From Legionella sp. PC1000 (GTDB taxonomy: Bacteria; Pseudomonadota; Gammaproteobacteria; Legionellales; Legionellaceae): a stretch of 64,000 bases of DNA. This document shows positions 47,148 through 57,176 of the stretch, in pieces. The first letter of the stretch is position 1, and each line of letters begins with the position of its first letter. The stretch is from NCBI RefSeq assembly GCF_014109805.1, contig NZ_CP059400.1:776001-840000 (forward strand). The letters are read 5' to 3'. Both the position numbers and the translations under genes were made by a program. The notes beneath the pieces were generated by a model. The model saw only the letters and a program-made list of their open reading frames with translations. It was not told the origin of the DNA and made no database searches.

Positions 47148-47903
47148 TTACGTTTTTTTTACATTATCAAATACTGCCCACCCTAAATGGAACAACATAT
47201 GCGCAAGGATTGCTACAATAAGTCCATATTGCCAAAATAGATATCCAAAAAATAAAGATTGGTAAAGGCTAAGTAAAATTAGAGAATAAATAAAACGACG
47301 GTTTGAGGTACAACCGGCGGCGAGGTAAGCGGGGAGTTGGCTTACTGCAAATACCAAGCCACTAATAAAAATTGAAATCCAAATGATTAAGACAGGATAT
47401 TGTTTCGTAAAGAGCAGTGCGAAAAAGGTAGTAAGATTCATTAATCCCCATCGGGCTATGATTTCCTCTACTACACCTCCATAAAGAACACAGCCATCGA
47501 GGCCAAGGGCCATGCGTAGATTGGTCATGATTTTCATGTTTTTTTCATCCATGATGCGAGCAATAACACCATAGTAAAGGACCAAAAACACCAGCAATCC
47601 AAAAAAAGCATACAAAACAGTAGGTAATAAAATAGGAAGTAATGCATTTATTCCTACAGTACCCTGTAACAGTTCTTCAAGTATTGTGGCATGTAAGCCA
47701 GTAGTGTTTGATAATACAGCGCCTGCAATACACAGGACCAAAACCATAAATAGGGTTTGCAAGATGGCGAAGCGACTCGCCCGTTTTTTTAGCTCTTCGG
47801 AATTATCTGGTAATAAAAAATAAATTAATCGTTTTATTGCAATGACAACACCTGGGATGGATAAGCAGAACAAAACGATAATTAACGGCCAATTGATTGT
47901 CAT
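47148..47903 (-). CDS. CPBP-family intramembrane metalloprotease
   Basis: 251 residues with about seven hydrophobic helices. The EExxxR motif appears in VVEEIIARWGLMN near residue 150, and a later His-containing helix AHMLFHLGWAVFD supplies the other catalytic residue. The family (CAAX prenyl protease-related, ABI) cleaves peptides in the membrane; many members act in bacteriocin immunity or processing, but no such partner gene lies nearby. Confidence 0.85.
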   Translation of the reverse strand: MTINWPLIIVLFCLSIPGVVIAIKRLIYFLLPDNSEELKKRASRFAILQTLFMVLVLCIAGAVLSNTTGLHATILEELLQGTVGINALLPILLPTVLYAFFGLLVFLVLYYGVIARIMDEKNMKIMTNLRMALGLDGCVLYGGVVEEIIARWGLMNLTTFFALLFTKQYPVLIIWISIFISGLVFAVSQLPAYLAAGCTSNRRFIYSLILLSLYQSLFFGYLFWQYGLIVAILAHMLFHLGWAVFDNVKKT

Positions 47904-48047
47904 TTATTATCCTTAAATATAAGCGCTCAGCCTAATCAGTGAACAGCCAATCAATGCTCACATACTGATGTATGCTGCGCTTGCTTAGAAAAATTTTCTC
48001 ACAACCTGCACTCAAATCCAACTGTTCAAGTTAACATGGGAAACGAG

Positions 48048-49331
48048 TTAATTACTCTTAAATAGTACAGCATAGAAAAATCCATCCATACCTTGTTCCC
48101 CGGGTAAAATTTGCAGGCCATGCTTGGTTGCATGTCCACTGATCCCGTATTCTTTTATTATCGTACAGTCTGGATGGGTTGCAACAAAATTTGCAATTTG
48201 TTGCTCATTTTCGGCAGGCATCACAGAACACGTCGCGTAAACCAGTAAACCACCTTTTGTGAGCAAAGGCCATAAGCAATCGAGCATGTTATTCTGGATT
48301 TTAGTTACAGTAACAATTTCTTCGCTGTTACGTAATAATTTTATATCTGAATGGCGTCGAATGACACCGGTTGCAGAACAAGGAGCATCCAGCAGAATAC
48401 GATCAAAAAGTTGACCGTCCCACCATTTGGCAGGAGCTAAAGCATCACCATCTATTAATGTTGCATGCAAATTAAGACGGTCTAAGTTTTCTCGAACACG
48501 TTTCAATCGCTTGGGATCAACATCTAAAGCAATACATGCCGACAAATTAGGTTCTTTTTCTAAAATATGGCAGGTTTTTCCTCCAGGAGCACAACAGGCA
48601 TCGAGAAGACGTAACCCTGGTTTTAAAGACAATAAAGAAACAGCTAATTGTGCTGCACCATCTTGAACGGAAATACATCCTTCTGCAAAACCAGGGAGTT
48701 GGCGTACGTCGCAAGGCGTAATTAAATTAATTCCTTCCGGTGCTACAGGATGAGGTTCAGCAGCAATGCCTTCTCGCTTTAAAACGTGTAAATATTCGGC
48801 AACAGAATTTTTTTGTACGTTAACTCTTAAGGTCATGGGGGGATGCATGTCATTTGCTTGAGCGATGGATTGCCAGTCATCAGGCCAATCTGCTTGCAAG
48901 CGTTCCAGTAACCATTGGGGTTGGCCATGAATGAATAAGGGATCAGTACTAAGACGTGCCAAAATTTCTTTTTGCTGACGGCAAAAATTGCGCAAAACAG
49001 CATTAACCAAGCCTTTTGCCCATGGTTTTTTGATTTTTTCAAGTAAGGCAACTGTTTCTTTGACTACGGCATAATCGGGTAGCTGCATATAGTATAATTG
49101 ATAAAGACCGATAAGCAGCGCGACCCAAACATCCACTTCTTTGGGTTTTTTTTGCAGCAGGCATTCCGCTATAGCGTGTAAACGAAAATAATGACGACAA
49201 AAGCCAAAGCAAATCTCTTTAGTCATTGGGGCGACTTCAGCTGATGCAGGCATGAGTTGGGATAAGGATGATTTTTCAGTGAGTAGGCGAGTTAAAATTT
49301 TTAAGGCATGCAGTCGTTCATTCTTGTTCAT
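48048..49331 (-). CDS. rsmB: 16S rRNA (cytosine-967-C5) methyltransferase
   Basis: 427 residues from the ATG at 49331, which overlaps the fmt stop as ATGA; a longer start within fmt is rejected. N-terminal NusB-like RNA-binding domain ([17 protein letters not shown]...), C-terminal m5C methyltransferase with [16 protein letters not shown] (SAM), [15 protein letters not shown] and [13 protein letters not shown], which carry the two catalytic cysteines. Full length. Confidence 0.95.
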   Translation of the reverse strand: MNKNERLHALKILTRLLTEKSSLSQLMPASAEVAPMTKEICFGFCRHYFRLHAIAECLLQKKPKEVDVWVALLIGLYQLYYMQLPDYAVVKETVALLEKIKKPWAKGLVNAVLRNFCRQQKEILARLSTDPLFIHGQPQWLLERLQADWPDDWQSIAQANDMHPPMTLRVNVQKNSVAEYLHVLKREGIAAEPHPVAPEGINLITPCDVRQLPGFAEGCISVQDGAAQLAVSLLSLKPGLRLLDACCAPGGKTCHILEKEPNLSACIALDVDPKRLKRVRENLDRLNLHATLIDGDALAPAKWWDGQLFDRILLDAPCSATGVIRRHSDIKLLRNSEEIVTVTKIQNNMLDCLWPLLTKGGLLVYATCSVMPAENEQQIANFVATHPDCTIIKEYGISGHATKHGLQILPGEQGMDGFFYAVLFKSN

Positions 49332-50272
49332 GAAAACACAAATCCTGCGTGTACCTGTGATTTGGAGGAATTTAACCAATCTGCTATGGAAATCACTTTA
49401 GCGCCTGGAAGCTGGATTCGTTCTACGAGCAAACCTTGCTCTCCGGTGGCAATCAGCATCCCTTTTTTATCGATGCTGACTATAGTACCCGGTGTTTGGG
49501 AAAAGGGTAGGGCTACTATTTTGGCTTGATGGATCCGCAAAATTTCTTCACCTAAGTGTGTGTAAGCGATTGGCCAAGGATTGAATGCGCGAATTTTTCG
49601 ATCGATTTCTACTGCAGTTTGCTGCCAGTTAATGTGTGCATCTTCTTTGTTAATTTTGCTGGCATAGGTGGCTAATTCATTATTCTGAGTTTCAGATTTT
49701 GCGGTTTGAGCCGCTAATTCATCTAAGGTTTGCAGTAAGGGTTGTGCGGAGATTTCTGCCAGGCGGTCATGCAAGCTTTGTGCGGTTTCTGATGTACTTA
49801 TTGGACAGGTAATTTTACGCAGCATCGCACCGGTATCCATGCCGGCATCCATTTGCATAATCGTTACCCCAGATTCTGTATCGCCATGAAGAATGGCCGA
49901 TTGAATGGGGGAGGCACCACGCCAACGAGGTAATAAGGAAGCATGCACATTAATACAGCCCAGGCGGGGAATTTCCAGAACTGCTTTAGGCAAGATTAAT
50001 CCATATGCGATAACCACGATGACATCCGGTTTGAATGCTGCAAGCTCTGCGATTGCTTCAGGATTTTTGAAGTTGGAGGGTTGATAGACTGGGATTTGAT
50101 GGTTTAATGCCCATTCTTTCACCGCAGAAGCATGTAGTTTTCGACCGCGCCCAGCAGGACGGTCTGGCTGAGTATAAATCGCTTGAATATGATGTGTTGA
50201 ATGCAGTAGTGCACTCAGGCAAGGCAAACCAAATTCTGGTGTTCCAGCGAAAACAATGTTCAATCGACTCAT
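49328..50272 (-). CDS. fmt: methionyl-tRNA formyltransferase
   Basis: 314 residues, the usual size. Formylates initiator Met-tRNA. Landmarks: [14 protein letters not shown] at the N-terminus, [17 protein letters not shown], and the catalytic Asn/His/Asp set with [17 protein letters not shown]; a C-terminal OB-like tRNA domain follows. Coupled to rsmB. In most gammaproteobacteria def sits directly upstream of fmt; here a 274-bp gap with repeat DNA separates them. Confidence 0.95.
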   Translation of the reverse strand: MSRLNIVFAGTPEFGLPCLSALLHSTHHIQAIYTQPDRPAGRGRKLHASAVKEWALNHQIPVYQPSNFKNPEAIAELAAFKPDVIVVIAYGLILPKAVLEIPRLGCINVHASLLPRWRGASPIQSAILHGDTESGVTIMQMDAGMDTGAMLRKITCPISTSETAQSLHDRLAEISAQPLLQTLDELAAQTAKSETQNNELATYASKINKEDAHINWQQTAVEIDRKIRAFNPWPIAYTHLGEEILRIHQAKIVALPFSQTPGTIVSIDKKGMLIATGEQGLLVERIQLPGAKVISIADWLNSSKSQVHAGFVFS

Positions 50273-50448
50273 GATAACTACTCACCTCGAACAAGGAGCG
50301 CTTTTAAGAGACGCGTCTTGAATGAAAAGCCTGTGAAAAAAATGCAGTGTATTATTTCAGAAATACCCCGCAATGCTCTCACCTTACGTACTTTTATCCA
50401 GAGGTCTTATTTTAAAAAAGAACCCGGGAGTGTGTCCCAAAAAAGTGT

Positions 50449-50483
50449 TCTGGATACCGGCGCATAAAGCGCAGTACGTAGGA
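50449..50483. repeat. REP-like half unit between fmt and def
   Basis: TCTGGATACCGGCGCATAAA-GCGCAGTACGTAGG is one arm of the CTTTATGCGCGG-type repeat with small changes. Its insertion between fmt and def may have separated a formerly compact def-fmt operon. A weak AT-rich hairpin AGTTTATT/AATAAACT lies at 50494-50516. Confidence 0.6.
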
Positions 50484-50546
50484 AGTTTATAAAAGTTTAT
50501 TATTTAACAATAAACTACTTTTTAGTTTTGTGTTCTACCACAGACA

Positions 50547-51056
50547 TTATTTACGTGCGTGTTGACGTTTAAATTTATCCAATTTTTTACGAGCCATGGC
50601 TTTTTTTAATGGAGAAAGCAGATCAATAAACAGTTTACCATTCATATGATCAATTTCATGTTGCAAACATTCAGCGAGCAAGCCTTCGGCTTTAATCTCA
50701 TAAGAGTTACCCTTTCTATCCAAAGCCTTGACTGTAACTTTTTCTGCACGTATAACCGTATCGTAAGCTCCGGGAACAGAAAGACAGCCCTCTTCAAATT
50801 TGTTTTCGCCCTCTGATGCAATGATTTCAGGATTGATAATCACCAGTTGATTCTGTTTGTCGCCTGCAATATCAATCACCGACAAACGCAGGCTAATACC
50901 AATTTGAGGTGCAGCAAGACCAACGCCACGAGCGTCATACATTGTCTCAAACATATCGTCAATTAATATTTGCAATTTGTCATCAAAATGAACAACAGGT
51001 TTTGCAACCGCTCTTAATCGAGGGTCAGGTAAATATAGAATTGGATGAATAGCCAT
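50547..51056 (-). CDS. def: peptide deformylase
   Basis: 169 residues. Removes the formyl group from nascent proteins. All three metal motifs are present: GVGLAAPQIG, EGCLSVP with the Cys ligand, and QHEIDHMNGKLF with the HExxH. It is divergent from the LysM gene. Confidence 0.96.
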   Translation of the reverse strand: MAIHPILYLPDPRLRAVAKPVVHFDDKLQILIDDMFETMYDARGVGLAAPQIGISLRLSVIDIAGDKQNQLVIINPEIIASEGENKFEEGCLSVPGAYDTVIRAEKVTVKALDRKGNSYEIKAEGLLAECLQHEIDHMNGKLFIDLLSPLKKAMARKKLDKFKRQHARK

Positions 51057-51147
51057 TGTTTATCTGGTTCTCTACACAAAAATCATGCTAATATTATCCT
51101 TCATATATTGTAAGGCTGCAAGATATTCCAACAAAGGATTGACTCTA

Positions 51148-52185
51148 ATGAGATTTATTCTCCTTATATTCTTCTTTTTTTTCTCCAATTTGAATTATGC
51201 TTTGAGCTTAAAATCAGATGCCCCAGAGCGGTATGTGGTTCAACATGGTGATACTTTATGGGGTATAGCAGGTCGCTATTTAGATAATCCCTGGGAGTGG
51301 AAGGAACTTTGGCAGGCGAATCCAAAGATAAAAAATCCACATCATTTATATCCGGGAGCAGTTCTGATTCTAGCCTATTCTGGAAGCAGACCCTATATCA
51401 AAGTACTATCGAATGGCACCATAAAATTATCACCCAATATTCGTCCCTTACCTTTAGATGACCCCATTCCTGCAATTCCTTTAAACGAGATTAAACCTTT
51501 TTTAAATGAGTCGCTTATATTGGACCAAGATGTTATCAATCGAGCTCCTTACATTGTATCTCTAATAGGAGAACACATGTTGGCTGGGCAAGGGGATAAA
51601 GCTTATGTCAAAGGATTGCATCCTTCACGAGTATTGCCTGTAAGAGGAGTTCCTGCCTATTCTGTTTTTAGAGGCGGGAAAGATTATGTACATCCGCTAA
51701 CTAAAGAACTTTTGGGATATCGAGCGAATTTGGTAGCTAATGCGGAGTTGCTTGCTGGGGGGGAGCCTGCCACTATTTTATTAACCACCATTAATGAAGG
51801 AGTTAAAGTAGAAGATAGTGTAATGATTAATAATAGCTCTGAATTTAATTTGAATTTTGTACCCAAAGCGCCCCTATTCCGTGTCAAGGGATTTATTATT
51901 GATATGCCTAATGCCATGTCTGGGGGGAGTGTCGAAGGGGCTATTGGCGGCGTGGTCGTGGTTAGTTTAGGTGCTCGAGATGGGCTCGAAGCAGGGGATG
52001 TTCTGGCAATCTATAAAAAATCACGTACAGTCAGAGATCCCAAAAATAAACTATACCCTATTCGATTGCCTCCCGAACGCGTTGGCGAGGTTTTGATTTT
52101 CCGTGTGTTTACTAAAAGCAGTTTTGCTTTAATCGTTCGCTCAACCCGACCTATATATTTATTAAATTTAGTGGCCAACCCATGA
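51148..52185 (+). CDS. LysM-domain exported protein
   Basis: 345 residues from the ATG at 51148 (AAAGGA upstream); a longer frame from 51085 is less likely. A signal peptide rich in Phe/Leu ends near NYALS. The LysM domain follows at residues about 30-80: YVVQHGDTLWGIAGRYLDNP and NPHHLYPGAVLIL. The remaining 260 residues belong to the conserved protein found upstream of dprA in gammaproteobacteria. It should bind peptidoglycan; enzymatic activity not shown. The stop overlaps the dprA ATG (ATGA). Confidence 0.88.
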   Translation: MRFILLIFFFFFSNLNYALSLKSDAPERYVVQHGDTLWGIAGRYLDNPWEWKELWQANPKIKNPHHLYPGAVLILAYSGSRPYIKVLSNGTIKLSPNIRPLPLDDPIPAIPLNEIKPFLNESLILDQDVINRAPYIVSLIGEHMLAGQGDKAYVKGLHPSRVLPVRGVPAYSVFRGGKDYVHPLTKELLGYRANLVANAELLAGGEPATILLTTINEGVKVEDSVMINNSSEFNLNFVPKAPLFRVKGFIIDMPNAMSGGSVEGAIGGVVVVSLGARDGLEAGDVLAIYKKSRTVRDPKNKLYPIRLPPERVGEVLIFRVFTKSSFALIVRSTRPIYLLNLVANP

Positions 52186-53255
52186 ATAATTTATCCTGTT
52201 ACCTCGCATTAAACCGAATGGAAAGAGTGGGGCCGCGTACGGCAGGCAAACTACAAAAGCGTTGGCCTGATTTACAACACATGTTCCAGCTTTCAGCAGT
52301 TGAGCTGGAACAAGCAGGTCTACCCTCTGCTTTGGCACAAACGATAGCTGGTTTTGATTTGAGCTTAGTGCAAGAAGATCTCAGCTGGTTGGAGGCTGCA
52401 GACGATCATCATATACTCACTTGGGATTCGCCTGAGTATCCCTCTTTATTGAAAGAAATTACGGATCCTCCTATCGTTTTATATGCAAAAGGACAGCTTT
52501 CCTGTTTAAAGCAACCTACATTAGCTGTAGTAGGTAGTCGCAATCCTACTGTAACTGGGAGTGAAAACGCACGGCAATTTGCAAAAGCAATCGCATCCCA
52601 TGGCGTTACTATTGTAAGTGGCTTGGCACTAGGTGTGGACGCCCAGGCTCATCTAGGATGTTTGGAGGCAGGAGGGCAAACAATAGCGGTTTTAGGTACG
52701 GGAATCGATCGAATATACCCTCATCGGCATAAGGCATTATCGCAACAAATTGCTCAAAATGGTTTGTTAGTGAGCGAATTTTCCTTAAAAAGTCCACCGA
52801 TCGCTGGACATTTCCCTAGAAGAAATCGTATAATAAGTGGTTTATCATTGTGCACTTTGGTTGTTGAGTCGGCAATCAAAAGTGGTTCGTTAATCACAGC
52901 ACGAATGGCCTTGGAACAAAACCGGGATGTTTTAGCAATCCCTGGCTCCATTCACAATCCTCTGGCTCGAGGGTGCCATTACCTGTTACAGCAAGGAGCC
53001 AAATTAGTTACCTCAGTTGTTGATGTTCTCGAGGAGTTACAGATTGATTCAGAACAACAAACAGCTGATAAAGCTATTTTACCTCTTGCCAGCGGGAATA
53101 AAAACCTAGTAAAGTTCATTGGCTTTGAAATGACAACTGTTGATCAGATCATTTTACGTAGTGGATGCACCGTTGAGCAAGTCCTTAGTGAGCTTGCAGA
53201 ATTAGAATTAAATGGGGCTGTAGTTTCTGTGCCCGGTGGCTATATGAGGTGTTAG
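52182..53255 (+). CDS. dprA: DNA-processing protein DprA
   Basis: 357 residues. Loads RecA onto incoming single-stranded DNA in natural transformation. Rossmann-like core: LAVVGSRNPTVTGSENA, IVSGLALGVDAQAH, AVLGTGIDRIYP, VSEFSLKSPP and FPRRNRIISGLS. A C-terminal winged-helix-like part (DQIILRSGCTVEQVLSEL) and an N-terminal SAM-like helical part are present. Starts inside the LysM gene stop, 3 bp before smg. Confidence 0.95.
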   Translation: MNNLSCYLALNRMERVGPRTAGKLQKRWPDLQHMFQLSAVELEQAGLPSALAQTIAGFDLSLVQEDLSWLEAADDHHILTWDSPEYPSLLKEITDPPIVLYAKGQLSCLKQPTLAVVGSRNPTVTGSENARQFAKAIASHGVTIVSGLALGVDAQAHLGCLEAGGQTIAVLGTGIDRIYPHRHKALSQQIAQNGLLVSEFSLKSPPIAGHFPRRNRIISGLSLCTLVVESAIKSGSLITARMALEQNRDVLAIPGSIHNPLARGCHYLLQQGAKLVTSVVDVLEELQIDSEQQTADKAILPLASGNKNLVKFIGFEMTTVDQIILRSGCTVEQVLSELAELELNGAVVSVPGGYMRC

Positions 53256-53258
53256 TAT

Positions 53259-53696
53259 ATGAAAGATAACTTATTTGAAATGTTATTGAGTTTATTTGAA
53301 AAAAGTCTTACCCAGCTGCAAAAAAGCCATAAAACCGCTGATCAGGATGCATCGGAACAACTTAGTGGAGAAGATATTGAGGCTTCAGAGGAACAAGTGT
53401 TGCATTTGAAGTTGCAAGAGCACACCTCCACACGAATTTTTACTTATGACGAGCAAATGAAACTGACTAAGGCCAGTTATCAATTTCTCATGCGTATGCA
53501 ATTATGGAAAATTCTTAATCCAGAATCGTTTGAAATGATTATGAATCAATTACAATTTTCTGAATCTCGTATCGTAACTCTTCAAGAGACTAAATGGACC
53601 ATAAGAAATGCCTTGGCGAGTTCATTGAATGAAGAACAGCTTGCTTTTCTGGATTTAGTTCTTTATCAATCAGAAGATGAATTGACATTACATTAA
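53259..53696 (+). CDS. smg: Smg family protein (DUF494)
   Basis: 145 residues, small acidic protein. MKDNLFEMLLSLFEKSL is the typical Smg N-terminus, and the C-terminal LEELNEEQLAFLDLVLYQ-like segment is matched by SLNEEQLAFLDLVLYQ. Function unknown. Its place between dprA and topA is conserved in gammaproteobacteria. Confidence 0.9.
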   Translation: MKDNLFEMLLSLFEKSLTQLQKSHKTADQDASEQLSGEDIEASEEQVLHLKLQEHTSTRIFTYDEQMKLTKASYQFLMRMQLWKILNPESFEMIMNQLQFSESRIVTLQETKWTIRNALASSLNEEQLAFLDLVLYQSEDELTLH

Positions 53697-53935
53697 AAAA
53701 ATCATCTATGCCCAAGAAACTTCAAAATGCTCGTTCTAGACGATTTGTTTTTTTTGTTCTGGAACGTAAAAATAATAGGTTAAAGAGAGTTTTTTGGAGT
53801 TTTCTTGAGTATATTACCTATATTACTAGAAGTTGGTGATATTTCATTTTCAGCGCCAATGGGCCGTACTTTTCTTCAGGTTCGGTCATTCCCGGTGCTA
53901 AGGGATGAAGTGAAAAGGATAAGGTTGACGTTACT

Positions 53936-56221
53936 ATGAGTAAACATTTGGTGATCGTTGAGTCACCCGCCAAAGCGAAGACAATTCAAAAATATTTGGG
54001 TAGTGATTATGAGGTAGTAGCCTCTTATGGACATGTCCGTGACTTGCCAGCCCGCAAGGGTTCGGTCAATCCCGATAAGCACTTTGCAATGACGTATGTG
54101 CCCATTGAAAAAAATTCACGCCACATCGAAACCATTGCAAAAATGCTCAAAAAGTCAGATTCCTTACTGCTCGCAACGGACCCTGATCGTGAAGGCGAGG
54201 CGATTTCCTGGCATATTTATGAATTAATGAAAGAAAAAAATCTAACCAAAGATAAACCCATCCACCGGATTTTTTTCAATGAAATTACCAAATCAGCAAT
54301 TCAGGATGCAATAAATCATCCACGTTCTATTTCTATGGATTTAGTGAATGCCCAACAAGCACGACGGGCATTGGATTATTTAGTGGGATTTAATTTATCT
54401 CCCTTGTTATGGAAGAAGGTTAGAAGAGGACTTTCTGCAGGGCGCGTACAAAGCCCGGCTTTGCGGCTTATTGTCGAACGAGAAGAGGAAATTGAGCGTT
54501 TTATAGCTCAAGAATATTGGAAAATCTTAGCTCAATGCATGCATACAAAGGTATCCTTTGAAGCGCGTTTGACTCATTATAAAAATGAAAAATTACAGCA
54601 ATTTACGATAACCAAAGAAGATCAGGCACAACAAATCAAAGAGCATCTGATTCGTCAGGCGCAAGGTTATTTACTGGTTACGCAAATTGAGAAAAAGCAA
54701 CGCAAGCGTAAGCCTTCACCGCCGTTTATTACTTCCACGCTACAACAGGAAGCCGCACGAAAATTAGGCTTTACTGCTCGGAAGACGATGATGGTCGCCC
54801 AGCAATTGTATGAAGGGATAGACATTGGGACAGGAACAGTCGGTCTTATTACTTATATGCGTACGGATTCGGTTAATTTATCTGCAGAAGCAATAGAAGA
54901 AACGCGACAGTTTATTACCGAGCGTTATGGAGCCGACAACTGTCCTGAAAGCCCAAGAGTTTACAAGACCAAATCAAAAAATGCCCAAGAAGCACATGAA
55001 GCGATTCGACCAACATCGATTAAACGTTCACCGGAAATGGTGCAAGCATCATTAACCGCAGATCAATACAAACTCTATAGTTTGATCTGGAAGCGTACGG
55101 TCGCTTGCCAAATGGCCGATGCGATATTGGATACGGTTGCTGTAGATTTAAGCTGCGGTGAAGGAATAATTTTTCGTGCCAATGGTTCTACAATTACTTT
55201 TCCCGGATTCCTTTCCGTATATGAAGAGGGTCGTGATGATAACAAAGAAGATGAAAATGAAGGTTCATTATTACCCCCATTGGTTGTTGGTGAAAAAGTC
55301 AAAGTAGATGACATCTTAGCCAATCAGCATTTTACCGAGCCGCCACCAAGATACTCGGAAGCAACACTTGTGAAGGCACTGGAAGAATATGATATTGGTC
55401 GTCCTTCAACTTATGCGTCCATTATTCACACCTTACAGCAGCGCGAATATGTTGTTGTTGATAAAAAAAGATTCTTTCCAACAGATGTTGGTCGTATCGT
55501 GAATCGCTTTTTGACCGGTTATTTTACACGTTATGTAGATTATAAATTTACCGCAGAGCTTGAAGACACTTTAGATGCTATTTCACGCGGTGAAAAAGAG
55601 TGGATTCCAGTTTTAGAAGAATTCTGGCAGCCATTTGTGCAACAAATTCAAACCACTGATCAACAAGTGCAGCGTAAAGACGTAACCTCTGAAGTTCTGG
55701 ACGAAAGTTGTCCAAAATGCGGAAAACCACTGTCAATAAGATTAGGTAAACGCGGACGCTTCATTGGATGTACTGCTTACCCTGAATGTGATTACACTCA
55801 AGATATGGGGGGGCAGGATAACGAAAAGAATGAACCCGAAGTTGTTGAGGGAAGAGTCTGTCCAGTATGTTCCAGTTCCTTACATGTCAAAACAGGACGT
55901 TATGGCCGTTTTATAGGCTGCAGCAATTACCCGCAATGCAAACATATGGAGCCTATTGAAAAACCAGCTGATACTGGCGTGGAATGCCCCAAATGCCATG
56001 AAGCAAAAATTTTGCAACGTAAATCAAGGAAGGGAAAGATTTTCTATTCCTGCGGTAATTATCCTAAATGCGATTATGCCTTATGGAATGAACCGATTAA
56101 CCAACCCTGTCCAAAATGTAATTGGCCAATATTGACGGTAAAAGAAAGCAAAAAATTTGGCCGGCAAATTCTTTGCCCACAAGAGGGGTGTGGTTACTCT
56201 TCCAAGGAAGATGCGGATTAG
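53936..56221 (+). CDS. topA: DNA topoisomerase I
   Basis: 761 residues (865 in E. coli). Relaxes negative supercoils. Toprim domain LVIVESPAKAKTIQKYLG and DPDREGEAISWH; catalytic Tyr in GLITYMRTDSVNLS. The C-terminal part has four zinc-ribbon (C4) repeats, beginning CPKCGKPL (about 595), CPVCSSSL, CPKCHEAK and CPKCNWPI, of which the last ends in CPQEGCGYS. It is shorter than the E. coli enzyme because the extra C-terminal ribbons without zinc are missing. The 239-bp gap before it presumably holds its promoter. Confidence 0.96.
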   Translation: MSKHLVIVESPAKAKTIQKYLGSDYEVVASYGHVRDLPARKGSVNPDKHFAMTYVPIEKNSRHIETIAKMLKKSDSLLLATDPDREGEAISWHIYELMKEKNLTKDKPIHRIFFNEITKSAIQDAINHPRSISMDLVNAQQARRALDYLVGFNLSPLLWKKVRRGLSAGRVQSPALRLIVEREEEIERFIAQEYWKILAQCMHTKVSFEARLTHYKNEKLQQFTITKEDQAQQIKEHLIRQAQGYLLVTQIEKKQRKRKPSPPFITSTLQQEAARKLGFTARKTMMVAQQLYEGIDIGTGTVGLITYMRTDSVNLSAEAIEETRQFITERYGADNCPESPRVYKTKSKNAQEAHEAIRPTSIKRSPEMVQASLTADQYKLYSLIWKRTVACQMADAILDTVAVDLSCGEGIIFRANGSTITFPGFLSVYEEGRDDNKEDENEGSLLPPLVVGEKVKVDDILANQHFTEPPPRYSEATLVKALEEYDIGRPSTYASIIHTLQQREYVVVDKKRFFPTDVGRIVNRFLTGYFTRYVDYKFTAELEDTLDAISRGEKEWIPVLEEFWQPFVQQIQTTDQQVQRKDVTSEVLDESCPKCGKPLSIRLGKRGRFIGCTAYPECDYTQDMGGQDNEKNEPEVVEGRVCPVCSSSLHVKTGRYGRFIGCSNYPQCKHMEPIEKPADTGVECPKCHEAKILQRKSRKGKIFYSCGNYPKCDYALWNEPINQPCPKCNWPILTVKESKKFGRQILCPQEGCGYSSKEDAD

Positions 56222-56265
56222 AGTCAAACAGACCTGAGGGATCATCAGTTTTCATCATCCTATTT

Positions 56266-56344
56266 CTACGTCCCGCGGCTTGTCCGCGGGATCCAGTTTT
56301 ATTGCAAAGTTCTAGATCCCGCGAACAAGCCGCGGGACGTAGGA
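56266..56344. repeat. REPIN-like inverted repeat, CTTGTCCGCGG core
   Basis: CTACGTCCCGCGGCTTGTCC-GCGGGATCCAG and its near-exact inverted copy ending CCGCGGGACGTAGG are separated by about 20 bp. Directly after topA. The upstream CAGACCTGAGGGATCATCAG also recurs before the copy at 56502. Confidence 0.8.
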
Positions 56345-56646
56345 GGTAGTAAGCAAGTAGAATGTTTATTGAAAATGGCATACATCAGGGTTTCTTATCA
56401 AAAATACTGACGCTCCCTCAGGTCAGACTAGAAATGAACGTGCGAAGAAAGATTTTTTGCGAAACAACCCTGAGGGATTGTCCGTTTTTCATCATCCCAT
56501 TCCTACGTCCCGCGGCTTGTCCGCGAGATCCAGTTTTATTGCAAACTTCTAGATCCCGTGAACAAGCCGTGGGACGTAGTAAGCAAGTAAATACCTTAGA
56601 AATCCTGGGTTACGGTTAAGCCTTCACCCAGGATGCATTTTTTTAA
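56345..56646. repeat. second REPIN-like unit and a CCCGGG-family remnant
   Basis: About 300 bp. A second paired repeat at 56502-56580 differs from 56266-56344 by a few substitutions and shares the leading CCTGAGGGAT and CATCATCC sequences, so the two are a local direct duplication of some 240 bp period. A short inverted repeat TCCTGGGT...ACCCAGGA (56602-56634) follows and could terminate the lipoprotein gene. No gene seen. Confidence 0.75.
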
Positions 56647-56895
56647 TTAGTAAAAATCAATAGTTGTTGTTGTCACATCTAGAGGTCCCACTGGGTAAGA
56701 ATAAACGGTTACCGGTTGAACAACAGGTGTCACAACACGGGTAACAACAGGTGTGACAACTGGTCTGACAGCAACCGGCCTATAGGTAACTGTTCGTGCA
56801 TAAACCGGTGTATAGGCTGGTGTGTAGTATGTAACACCACTGGTACAACAACATCCAGCCAAAACAACACTTCCCAACAGAATAATCCATTTCAT
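56647..56895 (-). CDS. small Val/Thr/Pro-rich lipoprotein
   Basis: 82 residues from the ATG at 56895 (AAAGGGGA upstream). Signal peptide with lipobox LAGC followed by two more Cys. The mature part is built from short repeats of the type TPVVTRVVTPVVQPV with Tyr-Thr-Pro stretches, suggesting an extended, strand-like chain at the outer membrane. Not assignable to a family. Confidence 0.72.
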   Translation of the reverse strand: MKWIILLGSVVLAGCCCTSGVTYYTPAYTPVYARTVTYRPVAVRPVVTPVVTRVVTPVVQPVTVYSYPVGPLDVTTTTIDFY

Positions 56896-57176
56896 TATGA
56901 AGTCCCCTTTAATGGATGCTTTCACAAGGAAGTGTAGATTATTTGTTCATTTATCTCAAGATTTGATCATATCTAAGGTGTTCCATCCGGGATGCTAAAA
57001 GCCAATCCCCGGGATTATCCAGAGGGCAATCACCCCAGCTCCCAGGCGATATAAATAGGAAAATTATCAGCACCAATATGCCTTTTAGCCGAGGATACAA
57101 ACTGATTCTTCCTGTTCATTTTGAATCAGTATATACTCATCATCTCTTCATAGAAAATACTCAACAGGATGTAGTG